From the NCBI RefSeq assembly GCF_001039355.2, contig NW_019774391.1, forward strand, positions 382,340 through 446,339: a DNA stretch of 64,000 bases. The letters are read 5' to 3'. A program made the position numbers and the translations under genes. Of the stretch, positions 50,285-61,978 are shown piece after piece. Under the pieces are notes generated by a model. It was not told the DNA's origin, did no database searches, and worked only from the letters and a program-made list of their open reading frames with translations. The DNA is from Lingula anatina. Lineage: Eukaryota; Brachiopoda; Lingulata; Lingulida; Lingulidae. Position 1 is the stretch's first letter; each line of letters begins with the position of its first letter.

Positions 50285-51634
50285 CTGAAAATAAATTATT
50301 GACCATAAAAAATTATCATGCCATATGCCCTCAACATAAACATTGGGTTAACATTGATTTTACTTCTCTCTTTTTCTGTCATGTAACTTAGTTCATTTTA
50401 AAAAATGAAGCAAATTCCACCTATTTGTAACTCATTAAAAATTTTCAAAAGTTTTTAAACCTGAAATGAAACATCAAAATTCATGTGTTAATGATTCATT
50501 CAGAACATTCTTCATTCATAAACAACAAAACTTGGCACAAAATCATAAACTACATCAAACAAACATTTATCTGTGCAGTCAAAAACAACAATAAAAAGCT
50601 TACAAACACAGTTAGATTTAGCCTGTAAACATTTTCTGCTGGCTGGCATGAATAGCCAACCACTTAAAATTGTATAACCAAAGGATGATTTTTGCAATAT
50701 ACAAACTGCTTCCACAAGCAAATGATGTGAACAATATCTCTTATCTGAAAATGCATGTTAAATCTACCAAAAAAACATAGATATATTTCTGAATCATTGC
50801 TTAGCAGTCAAATTTGTAATATAAAACAAAAAGGGGAATTAAAAAAAAAAAACATTTTTCAGTAGTGTAAAATATTATGTTCAGAAAATGAAAATACTAA
50901 ATTTGTGAAAAGAGAAACAAAGTAACTGCTGAGATTAAAAAAAAAAAGCCTAAGTCTAGAATTATTACAAAGTGGTCTGGTTTCAATATATTATTATTGT
51001 ACTTACAAGCTAGGGATGGGTCATGCAATGATTTGGGAGTAAGAGAAAGTGAAGGAAATTTCGATTTCGAAAAGTCTTATATTCATTTTTAATTAATTGC
51101 TTTAAATGTTTCTCTTTTAAACCCCAATGGCATCCTGTATATTGCAGAAGGAAATATTGACATCAGGTACTTACAGGTTTTATCAGTTTTAAGGTATGAA
51201 TAGGGGAAAGATTTGCAGGACATGTAGACAGAAAATATTACTTTGGGGGCATTTCAAATGCAGATAGTATCCATATAAGTTGTCAGAACCTGTCTAGATG
51301 TGTACACAGCTATAGTCTGATTGAGACAGAAATAGTGTGAACAGGATTACTTGGGAACTCCTCACACATGGCAGAGCTTCAATCAATGTGAAAACACACC
51401 TGTTTGCCTGTGACACCACTATGACACTCATGCAACCTGACTTAGCACAATGCAGAACACAATAAACTGACAAACCTGACAAACTGGCATAACAAACCAA
51501 AAAACACATGCAGGATTATGAGGAACAACAATGACAAACTTGAAACTTGAGCCAAATCATCACAGCTATAATACATGCTTCACACAAAAACAAACTGACT
51601 GTCAGTGATAAATTCTTCCATACGTCCAAACTGA

Positions 51635-51635
<1 letters not shown>

Positions 51636-51667
<32 letters not shown>
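51636..51667. repeat. (GT)n microsatellite
   Basis: About fifteen GT units between the two alternative ARPC5 last exons. Confidence 0.9.
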
Positions 51668-51668
<1 letters not shown>

Positions 51669-52924
51669 GTTTTTTTTTTTCTTTCTGCTTTGAAGCTGAA
51701 TTATCTTTCACATTTACTTTAATCCTTTTTCAGGGAAAGTCACAAGAAACAAGTCAGAGTGAAGAAAAAAGTATGAGATATAAATATAGATATCCAGTTC
51801 TAATGAAATAAGCACTTACACATCTCACTCTCTTCTTGAAATTCTATTCTGATCGTATATCTGTCACTTACATATATACGACCTTCAACCCTACCAAAAC
51901 TCACATTTCAAGCAGCCCCCCCCCCCCCAACACACACACACACTCGCACGCACAGACAAATGGTACATGTTTAAGTAACATAAATGCTGAATTTCAAACA
52001 AACATGTCACCCTGGATGACCAGAACAATCACTCTAGAAAAGCATATTAAGAGGAGATGTGAATATTAACAAGTAACAAACATATATATTGACATGTTAC
52101 ACATGTACATTGTATGTTGTACTCAACTGGAATCATTCTTAGACATGGCAGCAACTACCTTAAGGAAAATGTTATTCCCTAAAAGTTGTTATACTTAATT
52201 CTGCTGTGATATACACATACTACTTTGAGCTTATATTCTCAACAATTTTTATTTGCAAATTAGGTTTACTGCTCAGAGCCCGAAAGGTTATATAATGTGA
52301 AGCAATGTACAAAACCAAGCCATCTGAAAAAAGCTACTGAAATAAACCAAATAAACCCAGCAGAGCATTTCCATCAGAGATAAGATGATAAAAATCTGAG
52401 ATAGAAAAGATGACACGCCCCCAGCCATTCAATCCTTTCATTAGCCTAGTAAGGTTAAAAACTGAATCTGTTGTCAGAATGATATACTTTATGTACATGT
52501 ATCCACTCTCAGCAAACTGAGAATCCACTGTCACCCTGAGAGCTAAATCATATCTTCAAAAGTGGACAACAATCAAATAACCATGATACTATGTGGAAAA
52601 TAAATACATCAATCACACTGAACATATCATGCACATGCCTAGCAAGAATGCGACATCAACAAATGCTGAACTGCTCTTCTATTTTTTTTTTCCTGTGAAG
52701 TTCTGAGAATGGTTCTTTCAGTACCATCCTTGACCAAAGGACATTGTGTCTCTCCTCTTTGATTCAGATGTAAAGAAGGCAGTCAAGTTACAGTACCCTG
52801 TAGAAGTCAAGTACATTTAAAATTACTGAGGAAATACAGCATTTGTAAATATCACATCATTGCTCACATTCTCCAATAGATGTCAGCACCTTAAATGCTG
52901 CCACCTATAGGCAGTGGCATACAT

Positions 52925-54477
52925 TCAAACTTTCTTCCTTTGCGTCAGGACACGCATTATGCATCCATAGCCTCCTATCTCAAAGACCTGAAAGAAATGT
53001 TATAGTGAGACAGAAACGCACATTCATTACTCTGTGTGTTTGTACCAGTGGAGACCAACGGCCAGATGGGGAATGCTGTCAGTTGTTTTGCTGATAAAAG
53101 TAAACACAGATAGTGTATACTAATAAAGACAATATATTTTTTTCTAAACCTTTTTTTTTTTCTTAACCTACTATCATGGTCAATTTTAGCAGGTGAAAAG
53201 GTACTTATTTTGGAAAAAGATCACTTTGCTGAGAATTTATTTTCATTTCAAGTGAGTGAAGGGAGGGAAAGTTGGATTGTTAGTTGATCAAAATGTGTGG
53301 AAAACAGAAAATTTTAATGGTATCCCTCTCCAAAAATTATCTTCTGATATGTCGTCTTTTTTTATATGCTTTATAAAATTTAAAGATATTAAGAGCTAAA
53401 ATTGAAGAAAAAGGTAAAAAAAATAAGTGACAGCCATAGTAGTGAGAAAACATAGAATTTAGATTAACGTGGTTTTTATATCTTGATTCACAATATTTTC
53501 TCTAAATGTTATAACCTACTTTTTCATGCCATGTTAGCAACTGTGCACTGCTTCCTTCACTTGGGTTTTCAAATCCTCTGTAGATATATTTCATAAGAAC
53601 ATCTAAGGTCTGTGAGTCTAGGGCATTAACACCTTTATCAATGTCAGCTACTTTAAATGAAAGCAGCACCCTCATCACTAGCTGCAGTGCTCTATCCTGC
53701 AAAATCAAAAACAAGCACCTATTAATAAGATGGTGCCTTGTATATTTATGTCATGTAACTAATATGAGCAGGAGGATAACATATTTAAGTTAAGAAGTAC
53801 AGTAATATGATAAGTATGGCATCACCTATTTATCTCCTTCAGAGCTTGTCACTTTTAACATTTTCAAAAGATTTCATAGAGAAACCATTAATCAAAACTA
53901 AAAATGTGTTATTTAATTGACCTTACTGGCCAAGTAAAATTACAAATTGCAATACACTCAAATATGTGTAACAAAAATATCTAGTCTAGCATATATTTAA
54001 TATTTGCAGGAATAAGAACAATCTTACTTTGGCAGCTTGGTTCTTTGTCTCCACAGGGGGGTTACTAAGGACTGCTTGCAGTGCCTCTAAATTCTTTCCT
54101 CTGATAATTGGTTAGGGAAATCATACAACTCTTGTCAATAATATAATACCACTGGGTTATGATCACAACAACTTGGTGGATTTTTCTTTAAATTTAATTT
54201 AAAAAATAATGAAACTTGAATGTGAATCAAACAAGCTAAATATTTGGCAGACACCTGAAGATTTAACAGATACACTGTCTGACGGACACCGAGTGACACT
54301 GTCAGCGTCCGGCAAAAACACTAACAAGGAAGGATACTGACTAAGGAAACTTGAGACTTCTTGTTCATTTGGTCCCATGTCCTGCCCATCATCAGCGACT
54401 TCATCTTGATAGTTATCCTCATTATACTGGTCGACATCAATTTTCCTGAACTTATTGTCTGCTGTGTTTTTCGACAT
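52925..54477 (-). CDS. ARPC5: Actin-related protein 2/3 complex subunit 5 (p16-ARC)
   Basis: The smallest subunit of the Arp2/3 complex, which nucleates branched actin filaments in the cytoplasm. Exons (minus): 54477-54338, 54100-54028, 53696-53520, 52987-52925; in phase, 150 aa (human 151). The start MSKNTADNKFRKIDVDQY matches the human N terminus. The following acidic segment is family-typical, then LQAVLSNPPVETK and MKYIYRGFENPSEGSSAQLL, ending IMRVLTQRKKV. A second, distal last exon exists at 50284-50222. The gene lies head to head with RPL35, about 340 bp between start codons. Confidence 0.97.
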
Positions 54478-54816
54478 CTTTGATAAATATTTATAAAATT
54501 AAAGAAAATTTCGCCGGTCCCCACACCCCTCGACTTTCCGGAAGAAAAATATCTCAAGCCTCAGTTTGATCATATTACCATGATTTTTACCACACGCTTT
54601 ATTTTATTTTCATTTCCTTGTTTATGAAATTTATGTATCTTATTTTATAATCTATTGCTTTATATCGATATTTTATACAGTAAATAACCAACATATCTCA
54701 AAAACACATGCATTAATAACATTTTTACAATATACTATTCTTGCCGGACGATAACGAACGTCCGATCCTAAAGCCTCGTTCTCGGTCTCTTAGACCGACA
54801 TCACCACTGGGTCATC
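54478..54816. promoter_or_regulatory. Putative bidirectional promoter, ARPC5 / RPL35
   Basis: 339 bp separate the two outward-facing start codons. The ARPC5 side contains an ETS-like TTCCGG near 54536, and the RPL35 side contains a pyrimidine-rich CTCGGTCTCTTAGACC stretch just before its candidate first exon, as in TOP-type ribosomal-protein starts. No TATA box close to either start was recognised. The shared-promoter role is inferred from spacing. Confidence 0.5.
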
Positions 54817-56896
54817 ATGGTAAGGCTCAATGCAATTTAAAAATCCCTGAATATCAGACCTATTTCTTAACATCTGTACTTCTCAGTTAAAAGATGATTA
54901 GTAGATGGTTCTTGGTGTTCGTTTAATGCCTTATCATTACGTGCTAGCCTAATAAACTAAATTATACGACCTGTGTTGGCGATGAACCCTACTTCGGCTT
55001 TCATTGAAAGTGAACAATCTTGCGCGTATTTGTTGCACATATGATGAACTTTCGCTTGCCAGACAAACTGTGGTGATACAAATGCTCTTTGGATCGATAG
55101 GACTGATGTGCAACATGTTCTTATATTTCAAAAGAATTGTCTTACCTTGTAGAATGTTCGCCCCCACAGTGTTCTTATACCAGTTGTAGGTCTAGAATAT
55201 TCATAACTATGTGTAATTGTTTAGAAAACCTCAAACCTTAAACTTCCAAGGTTATGGAGAAAGTGAAGGCATTGCTTTCCAGTTGCAGTGGCATGCAGTG
55301 TCTGCCTCTCACCCCATTGCCCAGTAAAGCCTCCCTCTGCCAGTTTGGATGGTAATAATATACATAATATCAGGGCGTTACAGTGAGGCAATCTGACCCC
55401 ACAAATACAGACATCACGATTCAGTTTGAATAATATGTATAGCAGTTGATGCTTTCTTTGCTTCTAACGAATGTCTCCAGTTATGCATTATTTTGTATCA
55501 CTTGATTTCATTTCAGCCGAATCAGGCAAATGTGAAGGCCCGCGAGCTGCGTGGTAAAAAGAAGGAAGACTTGATGAAGCAGCTTGATGACTTGAAAACT
55601 GTAAGTTCCTTGGCTTCTTCAAACCATGAAAAATACCATAAGATAGAAAAGATAAAAATCTGGCTACTCCATGTTTCCAGTTCAGTTTTTTCTGTGCTAC
55701 TTCATTGTTGAACCCAATGGTAATGCATATCTGCACTGACAAGTGCTATGACAGACACACTCAAGTTGTATTTGATATATGTTTTATCACATTAACAGAG
55801 GCTTTTTTATTCGAGCCTATTTTGGTAAGCGCCTGAAAACTATCACAGGCACCCTGTACTATTTGAAAGCAGTAAAACTACTCATCAGTGCCATTTTAAC
55901 TTAAAAGATCAAATGTATCAGAATTATTCTCTGTACTTGATTATGTGTATCTGTTGCTGGTAATGATGAAATAGATGGTTTCTTGGACTAGAGTCTCTGA
56001 ATGATTTAGTGAAGAGAAAAACCTCTATAGCTGAACAGGCAGTTTATGTGTAAATATATATATTGGTATCCACCTAAAAGAAAGTGTTGTTGTTGTTTTA
56101 ACTTGTGTGTGGTTTGATTTTAGGAGTTGTCCCAGCTGAGAGTGGCCAAGGTCACGGGTGGTGCTGCTTCAAAGCTTTCCAAGATGTGAGTATTTTAGCC
56201 ATTTTCCTCATTTTATGTCCATGTACTGCTTTGACTTGATGCTGGCTGATCAAGTTTCCTTTTGTTCATTAATGTAATGTATGGAAAAACTGAGCCCTAG
56301 TTGGAATTTTTGTTGGATGCCTGTATATTTGCTCTATTTATCCGATTTCCACTCATGAATTGAGTCATATCTTTACTGACCCAAGTGCTCTGTGTTATGA
56401 TGAAAGAAAGGTTAACACGGACTAGAGTCTCTGAAAGAACAGTGACGAGAAAAAGCCTTTCAAACTGAACACATTTCTTGTACGAAAAACCATTTTGGCT
56501 ATTAACTTTTCAAGGTAATAATAAATTAAATAAGCTCACTGTTGCCAAATACATCATTGTTGGGATGATTGTGTACAAAACGTATGTCAACAAAGCTGAG
56601 ACCAATTTTGATATAATGTTCTGATTTAAAACGGAGTGCATAATGAATTGCTTTTTCTTTGCAGTCGTGTCGTGCGCAAGTCCATCGCCAGAGTCCTGAC
56701 AGTCATCAACCAAACACAGAAGGAAAACCTGCGCAAATTTTACAAAAACAAGAAGTTCAAGCCCAAGGACTTGCGTAAAAGACAGACGCGAGCCATTCGT
56801 CGTCAGTTGACATCGAGGGAACTGAAGTTGAAAACAAAGAAGCAACAGAGAAAAGAGAGACTTTGGCCCATGAGGAAGTACGCTGTGAAAGAATAA
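54817..56896 (+). CDS. RPL35: 60S ribosomal protein L35 (uL29)
   Basis: Component of the large cytosolic ribosomal subunit near the peptide exit. Exons: 54817-54819 (ATG only), 55526-55600, 56124-56185, 56665-56896; in phase, 123 aa, equal to the human protein. Exon 2 reads [20 protein letters not shown]. Exon 3 reads [20 protein letters not shown]. Exon 4 contains [16 protein letters not shown] and ends RKYAVKE. The first exon is the least sure part: ATG directly followed by GTAAGG at 54817 fits best, but ATG-GTAATA at 55349 is an alternative. Introns 2 and 3 each contain a C/D-box snoRNA, a common arrangement in ribosomal-protein genes. Poly(A) signal AATAAA is near 56940. Confidence 0.97.
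55955..56042 (+). ncRNA. C/D-box snoRNA in RPL35 intron 2
   Basis: C box ATGATGA (55963-55969) and D box CTGA (56031-56034), with a short imperfect terminal stem (TTGCTGG.. / ..CAGGCAG). An internal D' box CTGA is at 55997-56000. The 16 bases up to the D' box, GGACTAGAGTCTCTGA, are shared with the snoRNA in intron 3. GACTAGAGTC is the exact complement of GACTCTAGTC, a strongly conserved segment of animal 28S rRNA (from memory), so 2'-O-methylation of 28S is the likely role. Confidence 0.8.
56391..56474 (+). ncRNA. C/D-box snoRNA in RPL35 intron 3
   Basis: C box ATGATGA (56397-56403), D' box CTGA (56431-56434), C' box GTGACGA (56442-56448) and D box CTGA (56465-56468). The terminal stem is perfect: TGTGTT before the C box pairs with AACACA after the D box. 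It carries the same D' guide (GGACTAGAGTCT) as the intron 2 snoRNA, while the rest has diverged, so the pair are old duplicates. Confidence 0.88.
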
Positions 56897-58465
56897 ACTC
56901 TTTCTTGCAATTCTGTGAATAATATTCTTGAAAAGGTGAAATAAACTTGTAAATGTGAAAGAACAATTGGTTGTAGTTGATTCTCTTTGCCCTTGGAAGT
57001 GTGACTCCTTGTGATGATTCAAAATAAGAAAGAAAATTAAAATAAAGAAAGAATGGGGCATTTCTATCACAGACTAAGTAAAAGATGGAGAAAAGCAAGA
57101 CAAGATGGTAATCGAGGAAACCGCGTGTATGCCCAATGAAAACACTCGTTCGATCTTTTTTTGCTGTACCCCCATGAATTTTGGAATGTCGCCGTGTTCC
57201 AATGTGGGTTGAAATTTATGTGAGCGTAAGAAATATGTGCCAAAGTTTCGATAAAGCTTCTGATTTTCTATAGACTGTTAAATGTGAAACTTATTTAAAT
57301 TTATGCCACATTACAATACTTGGTTGAAATAAGTCCAAGTGATAAAAACGTTCTATCTGGAATAAGTACTGAAATAATTATTTGAGCCCACGCCTATCGA
57401 TCATGATTCGATCATGGCTGCAGGTGTGACAAGAATGATAGTCATGGGCCCCGTAACTCGACAGCATTGTGACCGAGCGCAAGCGTCTCAATTCCATAAC
57501 TCGCCCATACTCGCCCCATATAGTACATTGTAGCCTCTATCTATGTGACAACGCTATTCTCAATACGCGATGTTTCGAGTTACGGGGTCTGGAGGTGGTA
57601 GTTCGGGCTCCCACATGAGTAGTACAGGTTGGGGTTAGTCGGAGTATTGGGGTTACCATATAGGACGAATGTCCACTGTACAAAGTAATGGGGAACAGAT
57701 TACGGTTCCTAGCGGACAACATTACTGTCACACTTGTGTTATGCTACTGTTTGTTTACATATTATGGGGAAGGGAATAATGTTGAGATAAATAATTAAAT
57801 ATCAAAGATACCTGTCTGTCAGTATATGCAAGTTCAAGAGTGTGATGGGTGCTTTTTGCTAATGTCATAATCGAGATACTGCTCTTAGAGCTTTATCATT
57901 CTGATCTCTGTCTACCATATCATAATTTTCTTTCTTTGTGTTTCAAAGGGAGTTCACCATGCCTTCTCGCTCCTTTATATATTTCTTACAGTCAAGTTGA
58001 AAGCGTAGCTCGTCTTCGATTTCATTTTGGCAGTGTTTGCACTTTTTTTGCTGTGGGGCTTTGAGAACAATTTTTATTCATTACTAAGTTTGTGTGGTTC
58101 TGGAGTATGCATTTTAAACACCATATAGAGGTAAATTGCACTAATGAAACCGTCATATATACCAGAATGTGAAAGTGACGGTAAACTGGCAAACGCTGTA
58201 AACATGATGGATTTTTAAGTTTACATTAAAATTATGGAAAAGACGCTTTTCCCCCCTTGTTATTTATTATGTTTATGTAAAAAGGGCGAATCTTTCAAAA
58301 GAAACTTATTTCCCAAGAAGTAACTGGATACAGGGTTAATGCTGTATTATTCGGGATTTTAGTCGGTAGTCGTGGACTGGGTATTAACGACTGTTATGTA
58401 TCTCTGAAACCTGCTATGTTCACATACCCAAAATAAGAGTGAGCCACTGGTCCCCGTGCTACTGG
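56897..58465. other. Intergenic region between RPL35 and the fibrinogen-related gene
   Basis: Begins with the RPL35 3' untranslated end. A 12-bp perfect inverted repeat, CCCCGTAACTCG (57449-57460) and CGAGTTACGGGG (57576-57587), frames a 139-bp segment that may be a decayed element. Nothing else was recognised; the long minus-strand open frame overlapping the RPL35 end is antisense to real coding sequence. Confidence 0.45.
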
Positions 58466-58473
58466 TATATAAA
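58466..58473 (+). promoter_or_regulatory. TATA box of the fibrinogen-related gene
   Basis: TATATAAA lies 44 bp before the start codon at 58510, leaving room for a start site about 30 bp downstream and a very short leader. Confidence 0.7.
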
Positions 58474-58509
58474 ACACGACGTAACGCATCAGACACATTC
58501 TGGAGCAAA

Positions 58510-59706
58510 ATGAGTAGAATGGCTTTTCTCGTTTTGCTCTGTTTGGTTTACCATTTTGGATCAACACAAGCAGAGGGATTTTATACGTAAGTGAGGTTCT
58601 TTATAAGTGTACTAATATATTTGTATTTAATAACGCACCAGATTTTTATTACATGTATTTTGATAAATTTCTCGCTAGCCTCTAAATTATTACATAAATG
58701 GTAACCACTGATTTTATCAGACGCCAAGAACCAACATGTAGTCAGGAATGTGACTCTAGACTGTTGATATTGGAAAACAGATTGGAAACTTTGGCAAGCC
58801 AATATAGCGCCATTATCGCTGGCAAACAAGACGGTAGGTTCCGCAAGCTAAGATTAGCTATGTAGCTACATACAAGTATATATCTCGACAAGAAAGACAA
58901 TTAATATTGTGACTTATCACATTTGCTTAAAGGGATAATAACTCTTTGTTTCGGTCAAAAAATGAATTTTCCTGGAGTAAGCAACAATTTTCCCATACTT
59001 ACCAATGGTTAATGAATCCATTTTTACATTCAAAGTTAGTCCCTGGTTTTTTTCTAAAAAGTTTGGTTTTTTGTTAAAATCTCTTAAGAGATTTTAACAG
59101 AGTATAGCCATCAATGGCGGTCACGTGGTCTAAAGACAAGCTCAGATATCAGAATAATAGCTATAACTGCCGTTTTTGTGGTAAAACAGAATATATTATA
59201 TTTCTATGAGTTGTTCACAATGTTTTTATTGTGAAATACAGATCTCATACAAAGAGTTATTATCCCTTTAAACTATATGTTTAATTCAACCGAAATCAGC
59301 GCAATTTGGGATGCTGGTACTACTATTATGAATAAAAATATAATTATTATGCGAGTATTAGACTGGGTTCCCATACTTACATCGATCCATCTGGATCGAC
59401 CTAATTCCTTGGGGTTTTCACGCTAAATTGCTATCAGCTCAAGAGGCTTCTAAATGTCTGTCACGCCTACCGAATCAGCTAGGGGTAAAGATAATTACCC
59501 CCTTACAGCTTTACTAGGCGTGACAGACATTTAAGCCCGTCAAGTTGACAGCAATTTAGTGAGACTCCCAGGGAGATAGATCTATCCAAATATCTGTAGG
59601 AATGGTCCCTTAAACACAATGGTTCAAGCCTTTTTATCTGTTTCCTTGCTGAGCTTCGGTTTTCACTACATTTCTGAATACTTGTAGACACGCATAGCTA
59701 ATTTCG

Positions 59707-59743
<37 letters not shown>

Positions 59744-59989
59744 TTTTTATATAATTATATATATATTTTTATTTATTTTTTTTTNNNNNNNNNNNNNNNN
59801 NNNNNNNNNNNNNNNNNNNNNNNNNNNNNNNNNNNNNNNNNNNNNNNNNNNNNNNNNNNNNNNNNNNNNNNNNNNNNNNNNNNNNNNNNNNNNNNNNNNN
59901 NNNNNNNNNNNNNNNNNNNNNNNNTTTTTTTTTTCCTTGCTTGGCTTCGGTTTTCACTACATTTTTAAATATTTTAAAAACCAAAAAAA

Positions 59990-60077
<88 letters not shown>

Positions 60078-61913
60078 TCAAACGTACATTACAACTTACA
60101 CTAGATTACACTTTAACCACTACATTCTTTTTTTTTTTTTTTGCATGTGAATATTATTTGTTTTGTGCTGGAAACTGGTTCTAACAATTAATATACTGGT
60201 ACGTTACTGTATTTACTGTCGCTTATTACTCGTTTGTATACTAAATGAATGCTCACTGAATGTCTTCTCGATCGCTTATTATTTCGAAAGTAGCAAAAGG
60301 CAGGGACTGCGCTGAGCTGTACCAGGATGGAGCTAAAGTGAGCGGTGTATACACCATTACGCCCTCTAACGGTACTTCTCTCGACGTCTACTGCGACATG
60401 GAAACGGACGGCGGGGGATGGACGGTAATTACATGCTGCTTCATACAATCAACGTATTATGAGCGACATAAATTTAGTTATACTTCGTAGATTTTGTCTG
60501 ATTTTGAATAAACTGGGCGGGTACACGGCATTTAGCCCGATCAACTTTTATTAACTGTCAAATGATTCAATGAGACGTACCATGGATTGACATCTTGGCG
60601 CTTTTATGTAAAACACCTTCCTTTTTTAATTGTAGCAAGTTTCCTTATGGGCTGTACTTTGCTGCGGACTGAGAGTAGATAAAATCTAAATTTGCGTCTT
60701 CATATCCTTACAAATATATAAGTGCGGCATTAAAACCAAATAGAAACTTCATTTGATTGCCAGGTGTTCCAAAGACGCATGGACGGCACTGTTAACTTCT
60801 TCCGCGGCTGGGAGGCATATAAACACGGGTTTGGAAATCTCAACACAGAATTCTGGCTCGGTAAGTTGTTCAGGCACATGAACCTATTCTCTTTTCTTGT
60901 GCACCTCGATATCTGCTTATTGCATGGATTCAGCCGTAATAGAGATAATTGAATGTCTCTGGATTGTACAAGCAAAGTGGGGTTTTGTACAAAGGGTCAA
61001 CCATGCGCTGTTTTCTCAACTTGATTTTGATTTCGGCAAAAGTAAAGGGACGGCATTAGCTAATGAATTGCCTACTGTTTTTAAGAATTCATATACAGTA
61101 ACCCATTAAGGGCCTTGCTGCAAGTTTTCAATTTTGAAGCTTCTCAAAGCAAACGTAGCGACGCAAACATGTCGCCTTTGCCAAAGATACATGCACGGCC
61201 ATGGCGCTTTCGCTTATTTTGAGGTAATTTGAAAGCATGCCTATTCCTATGAGGCACCTTAACCTTACAGTACATATGTCCAATTGCCTTACAAGGAAAT
61301 GAATACCTGTACCAAATGACCAACGCAAGACGCTACGAACTCCGTGTTGATATGGAAGACGTTGCAGGGAGCAAAGCTTACGCCCAGTACGACTACTTTG
61401 CCATCGGATCCGAGAAGGAAAACTACAAGTTAGTAGTGGGAGTCTACAAGGGAACTGCAGGTAAGATAATAATAATAAGATAGTTCGTCAACTTGTACGC
61501 CAAACTGTTGAAATTTTTATGGCTTGATGAAAACGCACTTCCTTTGCATCTTTTAGGTCTGCACGGGTGACTCGTTAATTTTCTTGAATAGAAATTTCAT
61601 GTAAAGCATTAAACTTTGAATCTATTTTATTCTAGGCGACTCGTTATCGAGCCATAATGGATACGCCTTCACAACGAAAGACAAAGATAATGATAAATAT
61701 TCCTCAAACTGTGCCGTCCGGTATAAAGGCGCCTGGTGGTATAAGGCTTGCCATGCGTCCAATCTGAACGGTCTGTACCACCTTGGAGCTCATAGCTACT
61801 CTGCTGACGGCGTAAACTGGTACGCATTTAAAGGCCACAACTACTCCTTGAAAAAAGTCAACATGAAAGTTCGCCCAGTTGACTTCAAGTCAGCTACTAC
61901 TTTCATCGGTTGA
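58510..61913 (+). CDS. Secreted fibrinogen-related protein (ficolin/FReD-type lectin)
   Basis: Exons: 58510-58586, 58721-58833, 60291-60424, 60764-60860, 61296-61460, 61636-61913; in phase, 287 aa. Residues 1-~21 are a signal peptide ([14 protein letters not shown] core). Residues ~28-62 form a short helical, possibly coiled-coil stretch with two cysteines (TCSQEC) that could link chains. The fibrinogen C-terminal domain fills ~68-281: [37 protein letters not shown], the calcium-site run [25 protein letters not shown] and [13 protein letters not shown]. This is the family's normal length. Such proteins are usually secreted pattern-recognition lectins of innate immunity; that role is inferred. 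Exon 3 uses the acceptor GAAAG before 60291, the only in-phase choice. Intron 2 carries two MITEs and an assembly gap. Confidence 0.95.
58927..59271. mobile_element. MITE with TTAA ends (piggyBac-like) in FReD intron 2
   Basis: A perfect inverted pair, AGGGATAATAACTCTTTG and its complement, lies inside TTAA at both ends (58927-58930 and 59268-59271). The interior includes a perfect 26-bp palindrome at 59073-59098 centred on CTTAAG. TTAA target sites are typical of piggyBac-type elements. No coding potential. Confidence 0.8.
59361..59609. mobile_element. Palindromic MITE, family A copy 3 (inverted relative to copy 1)
   Basis: 249 bp flanked by TTA (59358-59360, 59610-59612). It shares with copy 1 the blocks TGTCACGCCTACCGAAT, GGTAAAGATAATTACCCCC and GTTGACAGCAATTTAGTGAG, in the opposite orientation along the chromosome. 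The arms are complementary over most of their length, so a single strand can fold into a long hairpin. Confidence 0.85.
59700..60072. other. Assembly gap (140 N at 59785-59924) with homopolymer and duplicated flank
   Basis: A-run and AT-rich sequence precede the N block. After it, CTTCGGTTTTCACTACATTT recurs, the same words found at 59655-59671 before the gap, followed by another A-run and (TA)n to 60072. The right side looks like a low-quality second reading of the left side. It lies in FReD intron 2, with no exon affected. Confidence 0.75.
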
Positions 61914-61972
61914 TTTTTTAAATTTAATTATTTGGTATAAGTGTCCCATTCTGTATCGAAGGTGGTACTGCT

Positions 61973-61978
61973 AATAAA
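61973..61978 (+). terminator. Poly(A) signal of the fibrinogen-related gene
   Basis: AATAAA 60 bases after the stop codon. Confidence 0.7.

Noticed and set aside
55349-55351. ATG followed by GTAATA as RPL35 first exon
   Set aside because: Possible, but the ATG-GTAAGG at 54817 has a better donor and a pyrimidine-rich upstream stretch; kept only as an alternative.
56510-57070. Minus-strand open frame of 186 codons
   Set aside because: Antisense to the last RPL35 exon, which is a clear ribosomal-protein match on the plus strand.
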